This document shows, one piece after another, positions 50,732-61,846 of a DNA stretch of 64,000 nt. The translations under genes and the position numbers were made by a program. The stretch's first letter is position 1, and each line of letters begins with the position of its first letter. The stretch lies in contig NC_051107.1 of NCBI RefSeq assembly GCF_901709675.1, forward strand, positions 2,659,501-2,723,500, given 5' to 3'. The notes under the pieces are model-generated. The model searched no databases. It was given only the letters and a program-made list of their open reading frames with translations, and had not been told where the DNA came from. This stretch comes from Syngnathus acus (lineage: Eukaryota > Chordata > Actinopteri > Syngnathiformes > Syngnathidae).

Positions 50732-52543
50732 TCAACAACACGACTTTTTGTCTGCAGATGTGAAGGCGTCCACTGTGCCGATCACTGGACGGGAGTTAGT
50801 CCTGAGGAGAAGTCGGGGTCTGCTGAAGCTTTCCAGCTCGTCCTGGTGGACCTGCATGCCGTTACGAGAGAGGAGCTCCTTCGCCATCATTATGAAGCTC
50901 TCCTCCACATTCTGACCCTCCTGATTTGGAAAGCCACACTTATGTCAGCACCAGCAGATTGAATTAATTTTTTTATTTTACCTTAGCAGATGTTTCCAAA
51001 GCAGCAAGTGCGCCCCTTTCATTTGCCAGGCAGCAGGCCTCCTCGAACAGAACCTCACGCTCCTCCTCCATGTCACTTTTGTTACCTGGGTTAACAAAGA
51101 CAGACATTCAAACAACAGCCATTCATATACCGACGGCAAAGCGTACACTCACCGATAAGTACCAGCACCACGTTGGCCGCCCCGTAAAGCTCCACTTCCT
51201 GTATCCAGTCGCTCACCGACTCAAAAGTGCCACGTCGCGTGATGTCATAGGTGATCATGGCGCCGTGAGCGCTACGGTAGTAGCTCTGAGTGATGGTCCG
51301 GAAACGTTCCTGTCCTGCCGTGTCCCACACTTGCATCTATTAAACAAGGTATTAATTGGTAAAATACTCACGTTCAATACCTACATAAGTAGTAAAACTG
51401 ATTCCTGTACTGAAGTAAAGTATTCTATTTTAAAAGATTACAAGGTTAATTAATATAGCTTGGTAAGAAGGTAGCACTGTTTATCAAAAACACACGTGGT
51501 AGCATGTGACTAGCTATGTTAGTATGGCAACAGGTGTCATAGCAACGCTCATCCGCACTTGTTTACTGTAGCAAGTACAAAAGAGAAAGGGGAACAAGTT
51601 TTTGTGAAGTCGCCTGAGGGCCCTGTGACATTTACACAAAGATTCATAGCTAGCTAGCTAGCTAGCTGGATACTATATAAATAGATGCTATTTGTTAGCT
51701 TGTTTATGGTCCTCATTATGTGCTAGCATAAAGCTAACAGACGTTAGGTAGCATCAAACGTCTTTTTTTGTTGTTTGTTTACGATGCCAAACTGATGCTT
51801 GTTGTGTAGTGAGTTGAGTTCAATGCCAAAATGTTTGCTAGCAAGCCAAAGCAAACAAACAGCCAAATGATATAAGTGGGGTAATTGCCTAAGTCATTTT
51901 AAACTTTGTTGTCATTCTGGCTTACTGCCATAATTTTAACACGATATCGACTTTAGCAGAACCAATCATTATGCAGCTTATCTACTTGTCAGTGGTTCTT
52001 TCACCGAGACGTCACGCAGAGGAACCTGATGAACCGGTTCTCGTTTCCAGAGGCCGGTCGGACTTGTTTTGGATACTAAAAGCTCCCCTTGTAATTAAAA
52101 CCCAGAAAAGTTACGGTTGATGACATTAATAGTCTTTTTAGAGACCAGTTTGAGTTCAGGCATGTTAGCGTTGTAATCAGATGATTCCACAAAAAACATA
52201 AAGGCAAAAACAAGGAACTAATTTGAGTGCTTCCTTATCTTTTGTATCAACAGTCACATGCTTGGACTTTTTGTCAGACTTTGTTTTCAATGGATTAGAT
52301 ATCAAACCACCCTGAAAATTGGTAACAACAAATCAATATGTTACTGACCTTAACTTTCTTGCCTTCAATATCCAAAGTGCGTACAGTAAAATCCACTCCG
52401 ATGGTGTTCTGCTGCTTCTCCGAAAAGACTCCCGACTTGAAGTTCTGGACCACGCAGGTTTTCCCCACATTGGAGTCCCCGATTAGGATGATCTTGAATA
52501 AATAGTCGAAGGAGTCGTCATGTTCCAGCCCTGGAGTTTGCAT
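50732..52543 (-). CDS. rab19: Small GTPase Rab19
   Basis: Exons 5'->3': 52349-52543, 51153-51336, 50982-51085, 50732-50920; 223 aa. All GTPase boxes are present: GDSNVGKT at 22-29 (P-loop), NTIGVDFT at 46-53 (switch I), WDTAGQE at 69-75 (switch II, with the active-site Gln), NKSD at 128-131 and ETSAK at 157-161. The C-terminal SCC gives two cysteines for geranylgeranylation. [20 protein letters not shown], the YGAANVV stretch and [10 protein letters not shown] fit RAB19 better than its relative RAB43, which has FDLF/GDASVG and a GCGC-type end. The length is close to human RAB19 (about 217). Rabs switch between GTP and GDP forms to direct vesicle traffic. It is divergent from tetraspanin A, with 1.07 kb between the start codons, and convergent with lrrc17. 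Confidence 0.9.
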
Positions 52544-53611
52544 CCTGGAGGACGTTAAGCAGGGTCGGTGGGGGTGTCTGGCCCAATTTTTAGGCCACGG
52601 GGAAGCCGGGTGATGTTTTGGGCAAAATCAATTTGCACAAGCAAATATGTCTCACCGCAGGGTAAATTGGAACGAATGTGTCCACATTGATCCCGTCCGA
52701 CCAGTTGCTGAAGACTCTTTGTTAGATAGTTTTGTTTAAAGGTTAAAAAGTTCTTGACATTTTCCTTGGAATTTCCAAGCTAGCTATCTTTTGTTTTGGA
52801 GTATCTCTGCCCTCAGGCGGTGACCCTCTTCAAGGGCAACTGCAGCGCAAAACACATCCCTCAATTCCACGATGTTCGAAAGTTGATCCACTTGACAGAA
52901 TTCTCTTTACATTCAGAGACAACAACAAAAAAAAAAGTCCTTTTTCCGTCTTATCAACCTGTTCTTCCTTTTATGTTGTCCTTTCTGGCAGCTTTAGTAC
53001 CACCAGTCCTCTCGTAGCGACTTCAGTTCCTCCCCCTTCTCTCGCTCTCTACCTCACACCTGTAGAAACAATAGAATCCCACCCTACCTGTTCTAGATAA
53101 AACAGTGTCCTGTCCCTTTAAGAATGCTGCATTGTGGGAAATGTAGTTCAACTTATTTGAATTGCTCCAGGTTTTAAACACTATGAACAATAAATTATTG
53201 CATTATTGCTAATAGTGCTAAGAGAAAAAGATAATTATCATTCCAGTAATAGGAAAATAAAGCCTAAATTATTATAATAGGTTAGCATTCATTTTTTTAA
53301 TGCAATACAAAATTTACTTTTGTAAAAATTGTTTGGTTTCTATTTATTACCATTGCCGTTCTTGTAATTCGAATTCAAGTTATGACTGGCACTGCACCTC
53401 TCTGTTACGTCACATGTAAGGTTATCACAACGATTCCAAGAATTACTAGTGTCCCTGAACGCAGCAACATCCAGCGCATCGCCCCAGTGACGTCCCCGCA
53501 CGCTTTCGGATGCCGTTACGTTCTAAACATCACCAGCACGCCTCTTTGCCCGTTCTCCTTCTCCCGTGTGCTTTCAGGGCGTTGTCAAAGCTGGGGGTCT
53601 GCGGCGGTGAC
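52544..53611. promoter_or_regulatory. Divergent intergenic region rab19 / tetraspanin A
   Basis: This 1.07 kb separates two start codons pointing away from each other, so both promoters and 5' UTRs should lie here or overlap it. It contains AT-rich sequence and a moderately GC-rich stretch at 53440-53611. No TATA box or other motif was convincing. Confidence 0.45.
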
Positions 53612-56600
53612 ATGCAGCGGAACGCGGTGGTCGTGGTGGCGGATAAAACGAGCCTGAAGAGGCCGTTCATATTCGCCTGCGCTGTCAACATGGTAGGTGC
53701 ATCGCCGCCCGGTTGAGGGATGAATTGAGGCAACTTGTGCTAAAAAAAAAAAAAAAAAAAAGAGGCCTTGTGCACAGTCCTGCTATAATTTTGAGGGGAT
53801 TTTTGACATTTGCGGGTTCCACTTGAATAAATGGCAGATGACGTCACGTAGTAGCCATCCATCAGAATGCACGTTTTTTAAGGTGAATGTTGTGGAGGCC
53901 AAAACGACATCCAAGCGTGTCTGATATTTTAAAGTGAGAATGCATATAATACATATAATTTCATAAAATTTGATTGTTTTATCTAGTTTTGGCCCATGCA
54001 GGGTTGGCCAAAATTAGGCATTTGAAATTGTAGATGAAAACAATACAGCTTTGAAACCATTTATTTGAAACCTGAACATGTTACATAATAAAACGTTGAA
54101 ATGTATTGTGAACTAATAAATAAAAATTTACCTAAATAACACAAGTTTAAAAAAAAAAATCTTTTCTTCAATCTTAAATGCAGATGCATGGCGAAAAAGT
54201 TTAATGCTGCTGAAGTTACCAGAGGCAATGATCTACCACTTACCACTAGAGGGAGCCCTCACTTTGAGAATCACTGCTACATATTGTAAAATGAAAACAA
54301 TGTTGTGATATGATTAAAAAAAAAACACATGTAACGTTCTTTGAAGTCTCTAAATTGAATTGAATAACTCATAAATAGTATGTTATTGATTGGATGAATT
54401 ATTGTAGCCTTTTAAAAAAATAACCCTGAACCAAGCAGACCATGTCGTTTACCTCCTCCAAGGCTCTGTGCTTCTTCATGCTGATCATGACGGCGGTGGG
54501 CCACCGGGACCTCCTGGAAGCGGGTCAGGTGGGACTCCTAAAGTGCTACCGTTGTGGCGAGCATCTCTTTTTCGCTGGCATGTCCTTGAGCGAGACAATA
54601 AATTATCATCACACCCTGTACATGTGACCCTGACCTTTCACCCCACCCTTTTTACAGCCTTGATTAACCACTACTCAACTCATGTTTTTATATCATCTAG
54701 TGTCATTTTTAATTTGTTGATGTCGCTAGTATTCGTGATACGCGAGTACGTATATAAATCTCGACATTTTTTGTCTTCTAAGCTGGTGTCCAACGTGTCC
54801 GTGGTGATTTTATACATCCTGGAGATTGCCTGCCTGCTGCTGTCCGTGCTCGGCGTATTCGGAGCCTGCACAGGGAGGAGGTGGTGTTTGATTCTGGTAA
54901 TTCAAATATTCTGTATAACATTATCAAACAGGGGTGTGTAGACTTTTTATTCCAATTGTGTGACGTTTCCAGTTTGCAGCCGGGATGGCAGCAGCCAGTC
55001 AAACGATCATCGTCAAAACAGCGTTAAGCTACCAGGACATTTATGAGGTAGACTACGCACGCACTGTTTTGTTTTCAATCGACCTTAAGAAGCTCTTTTT
55101 AGAAAGGGGTAGCGAGAGAGGAGTCCAAGTTGCTGTCCATGATGCCTCTGAGTACCACCAGCAAAGTCAACAGGACCTTACTTCATAGTATTCAAGCACA
55201 TGTAAGACCATTCATTAATAATGCATTAGATTTCCATTTCTATTAATAGATTGATCGTATTGTGTGTGTCTGTGTGTGCTCACTAGTTTAAATGCTGTGG
55301 GGTCATTGAAGGCTACAAAGACTGGGGCACAGCCATCCCTGCTTCGTGTCATTGTCAGTCGCCAGGAAAATGCGTGAGTATCACTTTAAGATACAGTACA
55401 CTGCATATTGAATAGTTTGCAGGGCTGCAAAATATAATAAAATTGAAATTATGTCATCAAAGGATGAAGTGATTATTTTATAAATTAAAAAATATATTTT
55501 TCTAAATGACAAATGCATTGGGTGCTATTTTTATTTTTTTAAATTGAATCAACTACAGCTGACAACAATAAAATAATTTAATCATCTAATCTAACTCAAG
55601 AAAATGACATACTTTTTAATGTATTCAACAAGGTAAATATTTTACAACTTCTTTAAAATATATATATATTTAGCAAATGTTAAGGTGGCCTTATGAAGAA
55701 TACACAGTAAGTCAGTCAGTTGATATTCATCTAAATATTTTACAATTCTATTATATTTTAGAATTGAAAACACTAAGTATGTAATCAAGGATTAGACAAT
55801 TGAAGAATAAAAAACTTTTTCAGTTCCTGTTTTTCTTTGGTTGAGTAACAGCGCCCTCTGTCGGTTGTTGAGAGGATTGTTATACTTTTTTTGTTTTTTT
55901 TTGTTTTGCTTAACAGATACGACTGCGAGGCAGCGCAACTCTAGGGGCTCCAAAGAACCAATATGTCTATCAAGAGGTAAAAAAAAAAAAAAAGTATACG
56001 TATATTTATGTATTGTGTTGTGTGTCCATGAGTGACGTCACAAATCAAACAGCCCGGTGTGGCGTTTTTCAGTTAACCTTTGACTGTGATTTTTCCCTAA
56101 TGAAGTGGCCTGTTAATAGGTCCACCTCAAAGTGGTGGTGTACCTAATGGAATGTCCGAGTGACGTCACAGATCAACCAGCCAATCAGGAGGTGGGGGTG
56201 AGGGCGGGTGGGGCACTTTTCAGTTTCAGTTAAGCTTTGACCATGATTTTTCCCTAATGAAGTGGCCTGATATTAGGTACACCTGAAAGTGGTGGTGTAC
56301 CTAATGGAGTGTCCGAGTGACGTCAGAGATCAACCAGACAATCAGGAGGTGCAAGAGAACCCTACTTTGATGTCAAAATGATTCTATTGGGTAGCACCAA
56401 GCACCTGTTGCACATTTTTCCAGGATAAAAAGTTTGAGTTACTTTTGAGATTTGAACTCACATCTCTGGGTGCAGAGTCCAGTGCATTCACCACTACACA
56501 ATGTAAGGCTGGTGAAACAGCTCAAGTATGCTTTAACAGTGATGATTAATGAGAGGAGGCACTGCCATCTATATGAAACCCTACTTTGAAACCCTAACCC

Positions 56601-58119
56601 TTGCTTTAAACCCTACTTTGAAACCCTACTTTGAAACCCTAGCTTTAAACCCTAGTTTGAAACCCTAACACTAGTATGAAACCTTACTTTGAAGCCCTAA
56701 CCCAAGTATGAAACCTTACTTTGAAACCCTGACCCTAGCTTTAAACCCTACTTTGAAACCCTAATTCTAGTATGAAACCCTACTTTGAAACCCTAACCCT
56801 AGCTTGAAACCATAGTTTGAAACCCTAACCATAGCTTTAAACCCATGATTGAAACCCCAACCATGGCTTTAAACCCTACTTTGAAACCCTGAAAGAATGA
56901 AAGAATTGAAATTGAAAGAATGCCTGCCCCCAGATATTAATTATTTAGTAACAGATCGCCATGTGTGTGATATCATCATCATCTGTGATATATATATCTA
57001 GGGCACTGGTGTCAAACTCCAGTCCTCGGGGCCGCATTCCAACATGTTTTCCCTCGTTAAGTGCACCTGTGTGAAAAGTTTGGCTCCCGCAGAACGTGAA
57101 AATGAACCAAACTTTTCACGCAGGTGTGTTTAACGAGGGTAACTTGGAAACCATATTGGAACGCGGCCCCCGAGGACTGGACTTCGACACCCCTGGCAAA
57201 TTCGCTAAAATATGTTCATGAAAACACTTTCGTCCAAGTCTTATCATCAATCAGGACAGCATGTATTTATTTGTGGTTTCCAGCTGCACTTATATTATAC
57301 TGTATGTTCATCTTGTACACGAACAAAACACAGTCACCATAAAAAAAAAAACATTTCCTCGTTAAGTGCACCTGCGTGAAAACTTTTAGCTCCTGCAGAA
57401 CGTGAAAATAGCTAAATCTTTTCACACAGGTGTGTTTAACGAGGGTAACTTGGAAAACATATTGGAACGCGGCCCCTTGAGGACTGGAGGTCGACACCCC
57501 TGGTTTAAGTGAAAAGTGCCACACCCGCCCTCACCCCCACCTCCTGATTGGCTGGTTGATCTGTGACGTCACTCGGACACTTCATTAGGTACAGCACCAC
57601 TTTTAGGTGTACCTAATAACAGGCCACTTCATTAGGGAAAAATCATGGTCTAAGCTTAACTGAAAGTGAAAAGTGCCCCACCCGCCCTCACCCCCACCTC
57701 CTGATTGGCTGCTTGATCTGTGATGTCACTCGGACACTTCATTAGGTACACTACATAAGGTAAAAATAAATAAATAAATAAATAGATAAATAAGGAATGT
57801 CCATGCGTTTTTAGATATGTTTTAATTTATATTTATTACTGTGTCAAATCTACAGGCTTGCCTTCCAATCTATGTCTCGGCATTGAAGCGAGCATTTTCA
57901 TTGGCCATGGGGATTAAATTTGGAAGTGGGGTTTTCTGGGTAGGTCTATTTTTGTTTTCTCAATCACTTTCCTCCCTTATCGAAGCAATAATATGCACAT
58001 TTTTATTTCACAAGGCGGTTCTGCTGGTGATGAGTCTAAAGCTGATGGTGCAGATGAAGCGCAAACAGGAGTTCATGGCCCTGCTCCATTCCAATCGATA
58101 CGTCCCCGGTGCCTTCTAG
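53612..58119 (+). CDS. Tetraspanin A (TSPAN8-like pattern)
   Basis: Nine exons, all phase 0: 53612-53692, 54463-54528, 54783-54896, 54973-55047, 55103-55201, 55287-55373, 55917-55976, 57856-57939, 58015-58119; 256 aa. TM1 is KRPFIFACAV then ALCFFMLIMTAV; TM2 VVILYILEIACLLLSVLGVF; GACTGRRW is the cytoplasmic tetraspanin turn; TM3 is AAASQTIIV; the large loop has the diagnostic CCG (FKCCGVIEGYKDWG) plus CHC, KC and ACLP cysteines, six in all; TM4 spans exons 8-9. The exons line up one for one with tetraspanin B. The start at 53612 is the only ATG before TM1 in frame. An alternative in-frame acceptor (CAG at 54436-54438) would add 8 residues to exon 2. Tetraspanins scaffold integrins and other membrane proteins; the partner here is unknown and the family member not assigned. 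AATAAA is at 58720-58725. Confidence 0.88.
56030..56352. repeat. Left arm of inverted repeat in tetraspanin A intron 7, with CRE-like sites
   Basis: Three degenerate units in direct order, each with GAGTGACGTCAC/G, ATCAACCAGCCAATCAGGAGG (one base variants), TTTTTCCCTAATGAAGTGGCC and GGTGGTGTACCTAATGG. The perfect CRE octamer TGACGTCA falls at 56033, 56161 and 56318. The reverse complement is at 57507-57752. Confidence 0.85.
56440..56510 (-). pseudogene. tRNA-Gln-like sequence (tRNA pseudogene or SINE head)
   Basis: On the minus strand: GTGTAGTGGTGAATGCA (A-box-like), then CTGGACTCTGCACCCAG shaped like an anticodon arm with CTG, then GAGTTCAAATCTC (B box). This resembles tRNA-Gln, but the acceptor stem does not close (no matching 5' half) and the anticodon arm is mutated. 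It is likely non-functional. Confidence 0.45.
56571..56895. repeat. Degenerate minisatellite, unit like CTTTGAAACCCTA
   Basis: More than 20 tandem units of about 13-20 nt alternating CTTTGAAACCCTA, GCTTTAAACCCTA and AGTATGAAACCCTA, in tetraspanin A intron 7 between the two arms of the inverted repeat. Confidence 0.9.
57005..57200. mobile_element. Foldback MITE, copy 1
   Basis: Ends GGTGTCAAACTCCAGTCCTC and GAGGACTGGACTTCGACACC are inverted; an inner pair CTCGTTAAGTGCACCTGTGT and CAGGTGTGTTTAACGAGG is inverted too, so the 195-nt element can fold on itself. Confidence 0.8.
57350..57505. mobile_element. Foldback MITE, copy 2, left end missing
   Basis: Same inner palindrome and right end as copy 1 (CCTCGTTAAGTGCACCTGCG ... 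GGTCGACACCCCTGG), but the left terminal 40 nt are replaced by poly-A. Confidence 0.75.
57507..57752. repeat. Right arm of inverted repeat in tetraspanin A intron 7
   Basis: Two units complementary to those at 56030-56352, e.g. CACCTCCTGATTGGCTGGTT, GATCTGTGACGTCACTCGGA and GGCCACTTCATTAGGGAAAA. One keeps the CRE octamer (57564-57571); in the other it has become TGATGTCA. Confidence 0.85.
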
Positions 58120-58983
58120 TCATCGTGCGGCGAACCTTTGTTGAATTTGCACATGTACAACACAATATGCTGTATACCATTAATAATCAGGCCATCATTT
58201 GAATATTACTTCAAATGCATGTAAACAAGACATGTAACCCACATGCATTTTGCCTATAAACATTTATCCAATACAATTATGATCTGTATGATTATCTTAG
58301 TGGGTGTTAACCAGCATACTATCCCAGCATGCACTGGGGGGGAATAACATTTCCACACAAACCTGGAAAGGCAGGTATTAATATATCATAGAAATCTTTA
58401 TGTATGGAGCACAGTGTTTGTTATTTAATCAGACAGGTTTGAATGGCATTAAAACAGAAATGACAGAGAATGTTACCACACATTGTATACACTGGAAACC
58501 TCAGTTTGTATCAAAGCACATTTATGGAGTCGTAAAGCTTTTTTTTATTATTATTATTTATTTCATCCATTTTATTTGAAGGGCAAAATGAGTGTACTTC
58601 ATGCATTTTTTTTCCAAACTGTGTCCAATGAATATGTAATGGCATCAGTTATGTAATATACTTGATTGTAAATAGAGGAAATAAAATGTAAGAATTGTTG
58701 CTTTAGGTTGTTGGTTATTAATAAAGCTATAAACAGATAAAACCTTCATACAAAATAACTCCTTTTACCAACAGGGGCGAAAAAAATTGCAATCATTTTA
58801 TTGCACAATTCAATTTTAAAACAAACAATAATAGGAACATCACAGCAAAAACGTCCTCACGGAATTCCTTCAAGGAATCCCATGCTTGCATTCAATTGCA
58901 CACGATACAACATTCACTAATCAAATTTTGGTTAGGTTAAGCACTGATTTCACAAGCGTGACTTTTGAAGTGCGTCCAGACCA
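58120..58983. other. Convergent 3' UTRs of tetraspanins A and B
   Basis: The two genes meet tail to tail across 864 nt. AATAAA (+) at 58720-58725 suits gene A, and TTTATT at 58797-58802 (AATAAA on the minus strand) suits gene B, so the two transcripts would end within about 80 nt of each other. No ORF of note. Confidence 0.65.
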
Positions 58984-61846
58984 TCAGGTGAGCTCCGCCG
59001 GCTCGGCGAGGACGGCGTAGTTACCCGTTTTGGCCTCTCGACTGTACGCTACCACCAGCGTGTCCTTTTTTTCTCTCAGCTGACACAAGATGGCGATGCT
59101 CAGCACGCACGACAACGTCTGGGGAGGAACAAGACCATTTAAATTCCTTGCTCAGAATTGTCAAACATCCAGAAGGTCCATACCCAAAGTGAAGTCAGGC
59201 CCATTGAGACGCCCACCACGACCCTCATGGCCAAGTTTATATGTGAAATCAGAATTGGTAGACATGGCTGCAACACACAAGCACATTATAATATTATATA
59301 TACATTAGTGAGTGTTCAATAAAAGTGTCCTGTACCTCTTTATAAATCATGACTGGCGTGTTCTCTGCGAGCTGGAACAGGCTGCTGTTCGTAGGGGCCT
59401 CAACCTGTCACACAAAAAAAAACTTGGATTTACATAACTAAAAAAGCTATGCTACCTCCTACTCCTTTTCGAGCATTCTTTATTGAGTTATTTATTTATG
59501 TATATATATATATTTTTTCTCAGTTTGTTGGTTTATTGTTTGTTTGTTTGTTGTACGGACTTATATATGGAATTTTAAAGTGTTTTTTTTTTATCCCTTT
59601 TTTTTGGTTTGGATGTGTTCAAAATAAAGCTATCAATCAATCAATCAATCAAAAAAACCAACTAAAAAGAAAGAAACGAATTTTACAGTTGGAACGTCTT
59701 CTGCTGTGCAGTCCTTGGCCACAAGAGGGCAGCATTATTCAGTAAATACATTGAGCTCAGTGCTATCGATGCCGGTTTTCTTAGTTTTGTATCATATGTT
59801 AGCATTAAGGTAGCTAGCTAAATTGGGATTGAATAGAAAGTGTAACTGTGTTTGTTTGATCTTTAATTTAACAATAAACTCCAACTGGGAATGTCAATAA
59901 ACATCTTGAAGCATCTTTTTGGAATAATTGTTGCTTTTTAGAAGCAAACTGAGGGTACAAGTGAGTAAACTACGGTGACAGATTAGCAAAGCGAGGTTAC
60001 ATATTAGTAAATGGAGAGCAGAAATTAAATGGGGTTTCGCAACACGGTGTTATTTTTTTGCATACTCACGCAGTTGGCCGAGATGCCGTTGCACAGGCAG
60101 GATTCGGAGATGTTATAGCCCCACTCCATGTAGCCCTGCTGCACTCCACAGCATTCCATCTGGAAAGTAAACATAAGAACAAGAAGTCCTCCATTTTGTA
60201 TTTACTCCAGCTGTTGTCACTCACTTCTATTTGGGTCTTCTGCAGGATTTTCACATCGATCTCACTGGCGTTGCTAATCGGTTGCATGCTTAGGTATGAT
60301 TTGGACACGATCTTGATGACCTGCAAATGAGAGCACACACATGGATTGGTTGTGGTGTAATTCATCAGAGTTGACAAGAACGTGAAGAAAACATGTCGGG
60401 GAATTACCATGGGCCGCACGATCAGCACATGGATGGTCATGTAAAGCACAAACAGGCTGCCCAGGATCTTTCCAACTGTGAACTGAGATGCACAAAAAGT
60501 CGGAAGGGAAACACAGGACATATAGAAAGGCTACACACCCCTGTTCAAATGCCAGCTTTTTTTTTTAAAGTATTTTTTTTTTCGTTTTCATAATTCCTTC
60601 CACCTTGTCCCAGTTCCGGATGATAAAAGAAAGTTAAATACAACTGAACTCTACAATGGATTAAATTCAGTGGAGCCGCTGACACCACGAGTGGTTTTCA
60701 TACCCCACTTTTAGAATCATTCTACTTTTTAAATAGGAGTTTTTTTGCCAACTCTGTCCTCTTGTTAAAGTTAAGTTAAAGTTAAAGTCCCAATGATCGT
60801 CACACACACATCTGGGTGTAGTGAAATTTGTCCTCTGCATTTAACCCATCCCCGTGTGATTTTGATCCATCCCCTGGGGGAGAGGGGAGCAGTGAGCAGC
60901 AGCGGTGCTGCGCTCGGGAATCATTTGGTGATCTAACCCCCCAATTCCAACCCTTAATGCTGAGTGCCAAGCAGGGAGGCAATGGGTCCCATTTTTATAG
61001 TCTTTGGTATGACATGTCTTGTGTGTATGTGTGTGTGTTCACCCACCACAATGAGCCCCCATCTCTTCTCTTTGCATGCACCATATAAGCCGATGATGGG
61101 CAGTATCAGGGTCGTGATGGACAAAGCGTACATGGTGTTGATGCCCACGAGCATATCCTCAAACTGTGGATTTGTTAAAGTCATCATTATTATGATCATA
61201 AGTATCCGCCATACTGTCTATCCTTTATATTTATATTGTCTGTCTACATGTTTTGCTGCACCATTCTGTTCCACCTCACAAATGACGCACATAACAAATG
61301 ATGAAGGGCTGAACATTGACCCTTGCGGGACACCAAACAATTTAAATAAGAGAAATCACCGAAGCTAGCAAACCGCTGTCCCTTCCATAGATAGCTTTTG
61401 GTCCACGTGACCTCCAATGAAGCTTTTAAAGTAATAAATTTCAGTAGTTTGTCTGCTTTTCGTCTTTATGTGACGCACGACATTCCCGGAGAGATAAACC
61501 AGATTTGGCAGTTAGGGGGCGTTACTTGCTCATCCTGATGGTAGTGCCCGTGGCTGAAAAGGGTCCCGGCCAACATGAGCGCGCCGATCATCTGCGATGA
61601 AAAAAATTAATTAAAAAAATGATCAGTGACAACACACAATGTGACACGTTACAAGTTTTAACATGACTTTGTTACAAATAGATTGCCTTTTTCTGAAAAT
61701 CTGTCAGGCGAGCCTCAATAACATGCTACATAATAAAACTGGAAATGAAGTGGAAACATATGCATTGGAGAAAAACAAACACTCACCGCCATCAGACTTG
61801 TGACAATAATGAAACTCCTTTTCAGCCAGATGTTCACTTTCCCCAT
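58984..61846 (-). CDS. Tetraspanin B (TSPAN8-like pattern)
   Basis: Nine exons 5'->3', all phase 0: 61787-61846, 61526-61591, 61047-61163, 60408-60482, 60225-60320, 60070-60159, 59336-59404, 59184-59267, 58984-59118; 263 aa. The N-terminus MGKVNIWLKRSFIIVTSLMA leads into TM1; TM2 is followed by GLYGACKEKRWG; TM3 is GKILGSLFVLYMTIHVLIV. The large loop carries CCG (MECCGVQQGYMEWGYN), CLC, ANC and PCLP (six cysteines) and three glycosylation sequons (NAS, NIS, NSS). TM4 is AMRVVVGVSMGL continued by TLSCVLSIAILC. The tail has NYAVL, a YxxPhi-type sorting signal. Exons 2, 4 and 8 equal those of tetraspanin A in length. The nearest family by Cys pattern is TSPAN8-like; orthology not assigned. Confidence 0.9.
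59640..59656. repeat. (ATCA)n microsatellite
   Basis: ATCAATCAATCAATCAA, 23 nt after AAAATAAAGC and followed by A-rich sequence, in tetraspanin B intron 6. The layout (AT-rich ORF-less stretch, AATAAA, short tandem tail) resembles a retrotransposed 3' end. Confidence 0.7.
60764..61012. mobile_element. Dispersed teleost repeat, about 250 nt, in tetraspanin B intron 3
   Basis: Starts with a (GTTAAA)n-like run, then AAAGTCCCAATGATCGTCAC, GTGAAATTTGTCCTCTGCAT, GAGAGGGGAGCAGTGAGCAG, CGCTCGGGAATCATTTGGTG and ends CCATTTTTATAGTCTTTGGT ATGAC. I recognise this phrase as one of the commonest short interspersed elements of percomorph genomes. It has no coding capacity and ends 35 nt from exon 3. Confidence 0.75.

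Noticed and set aside
51645-51668. (AGCT)n stretch in rab19 intron 1 as a possible regulatory palindrome
   Set aside because: It is a plain tetranucleotide microsatellite; self-complementarity follows from the unit and needs no function.
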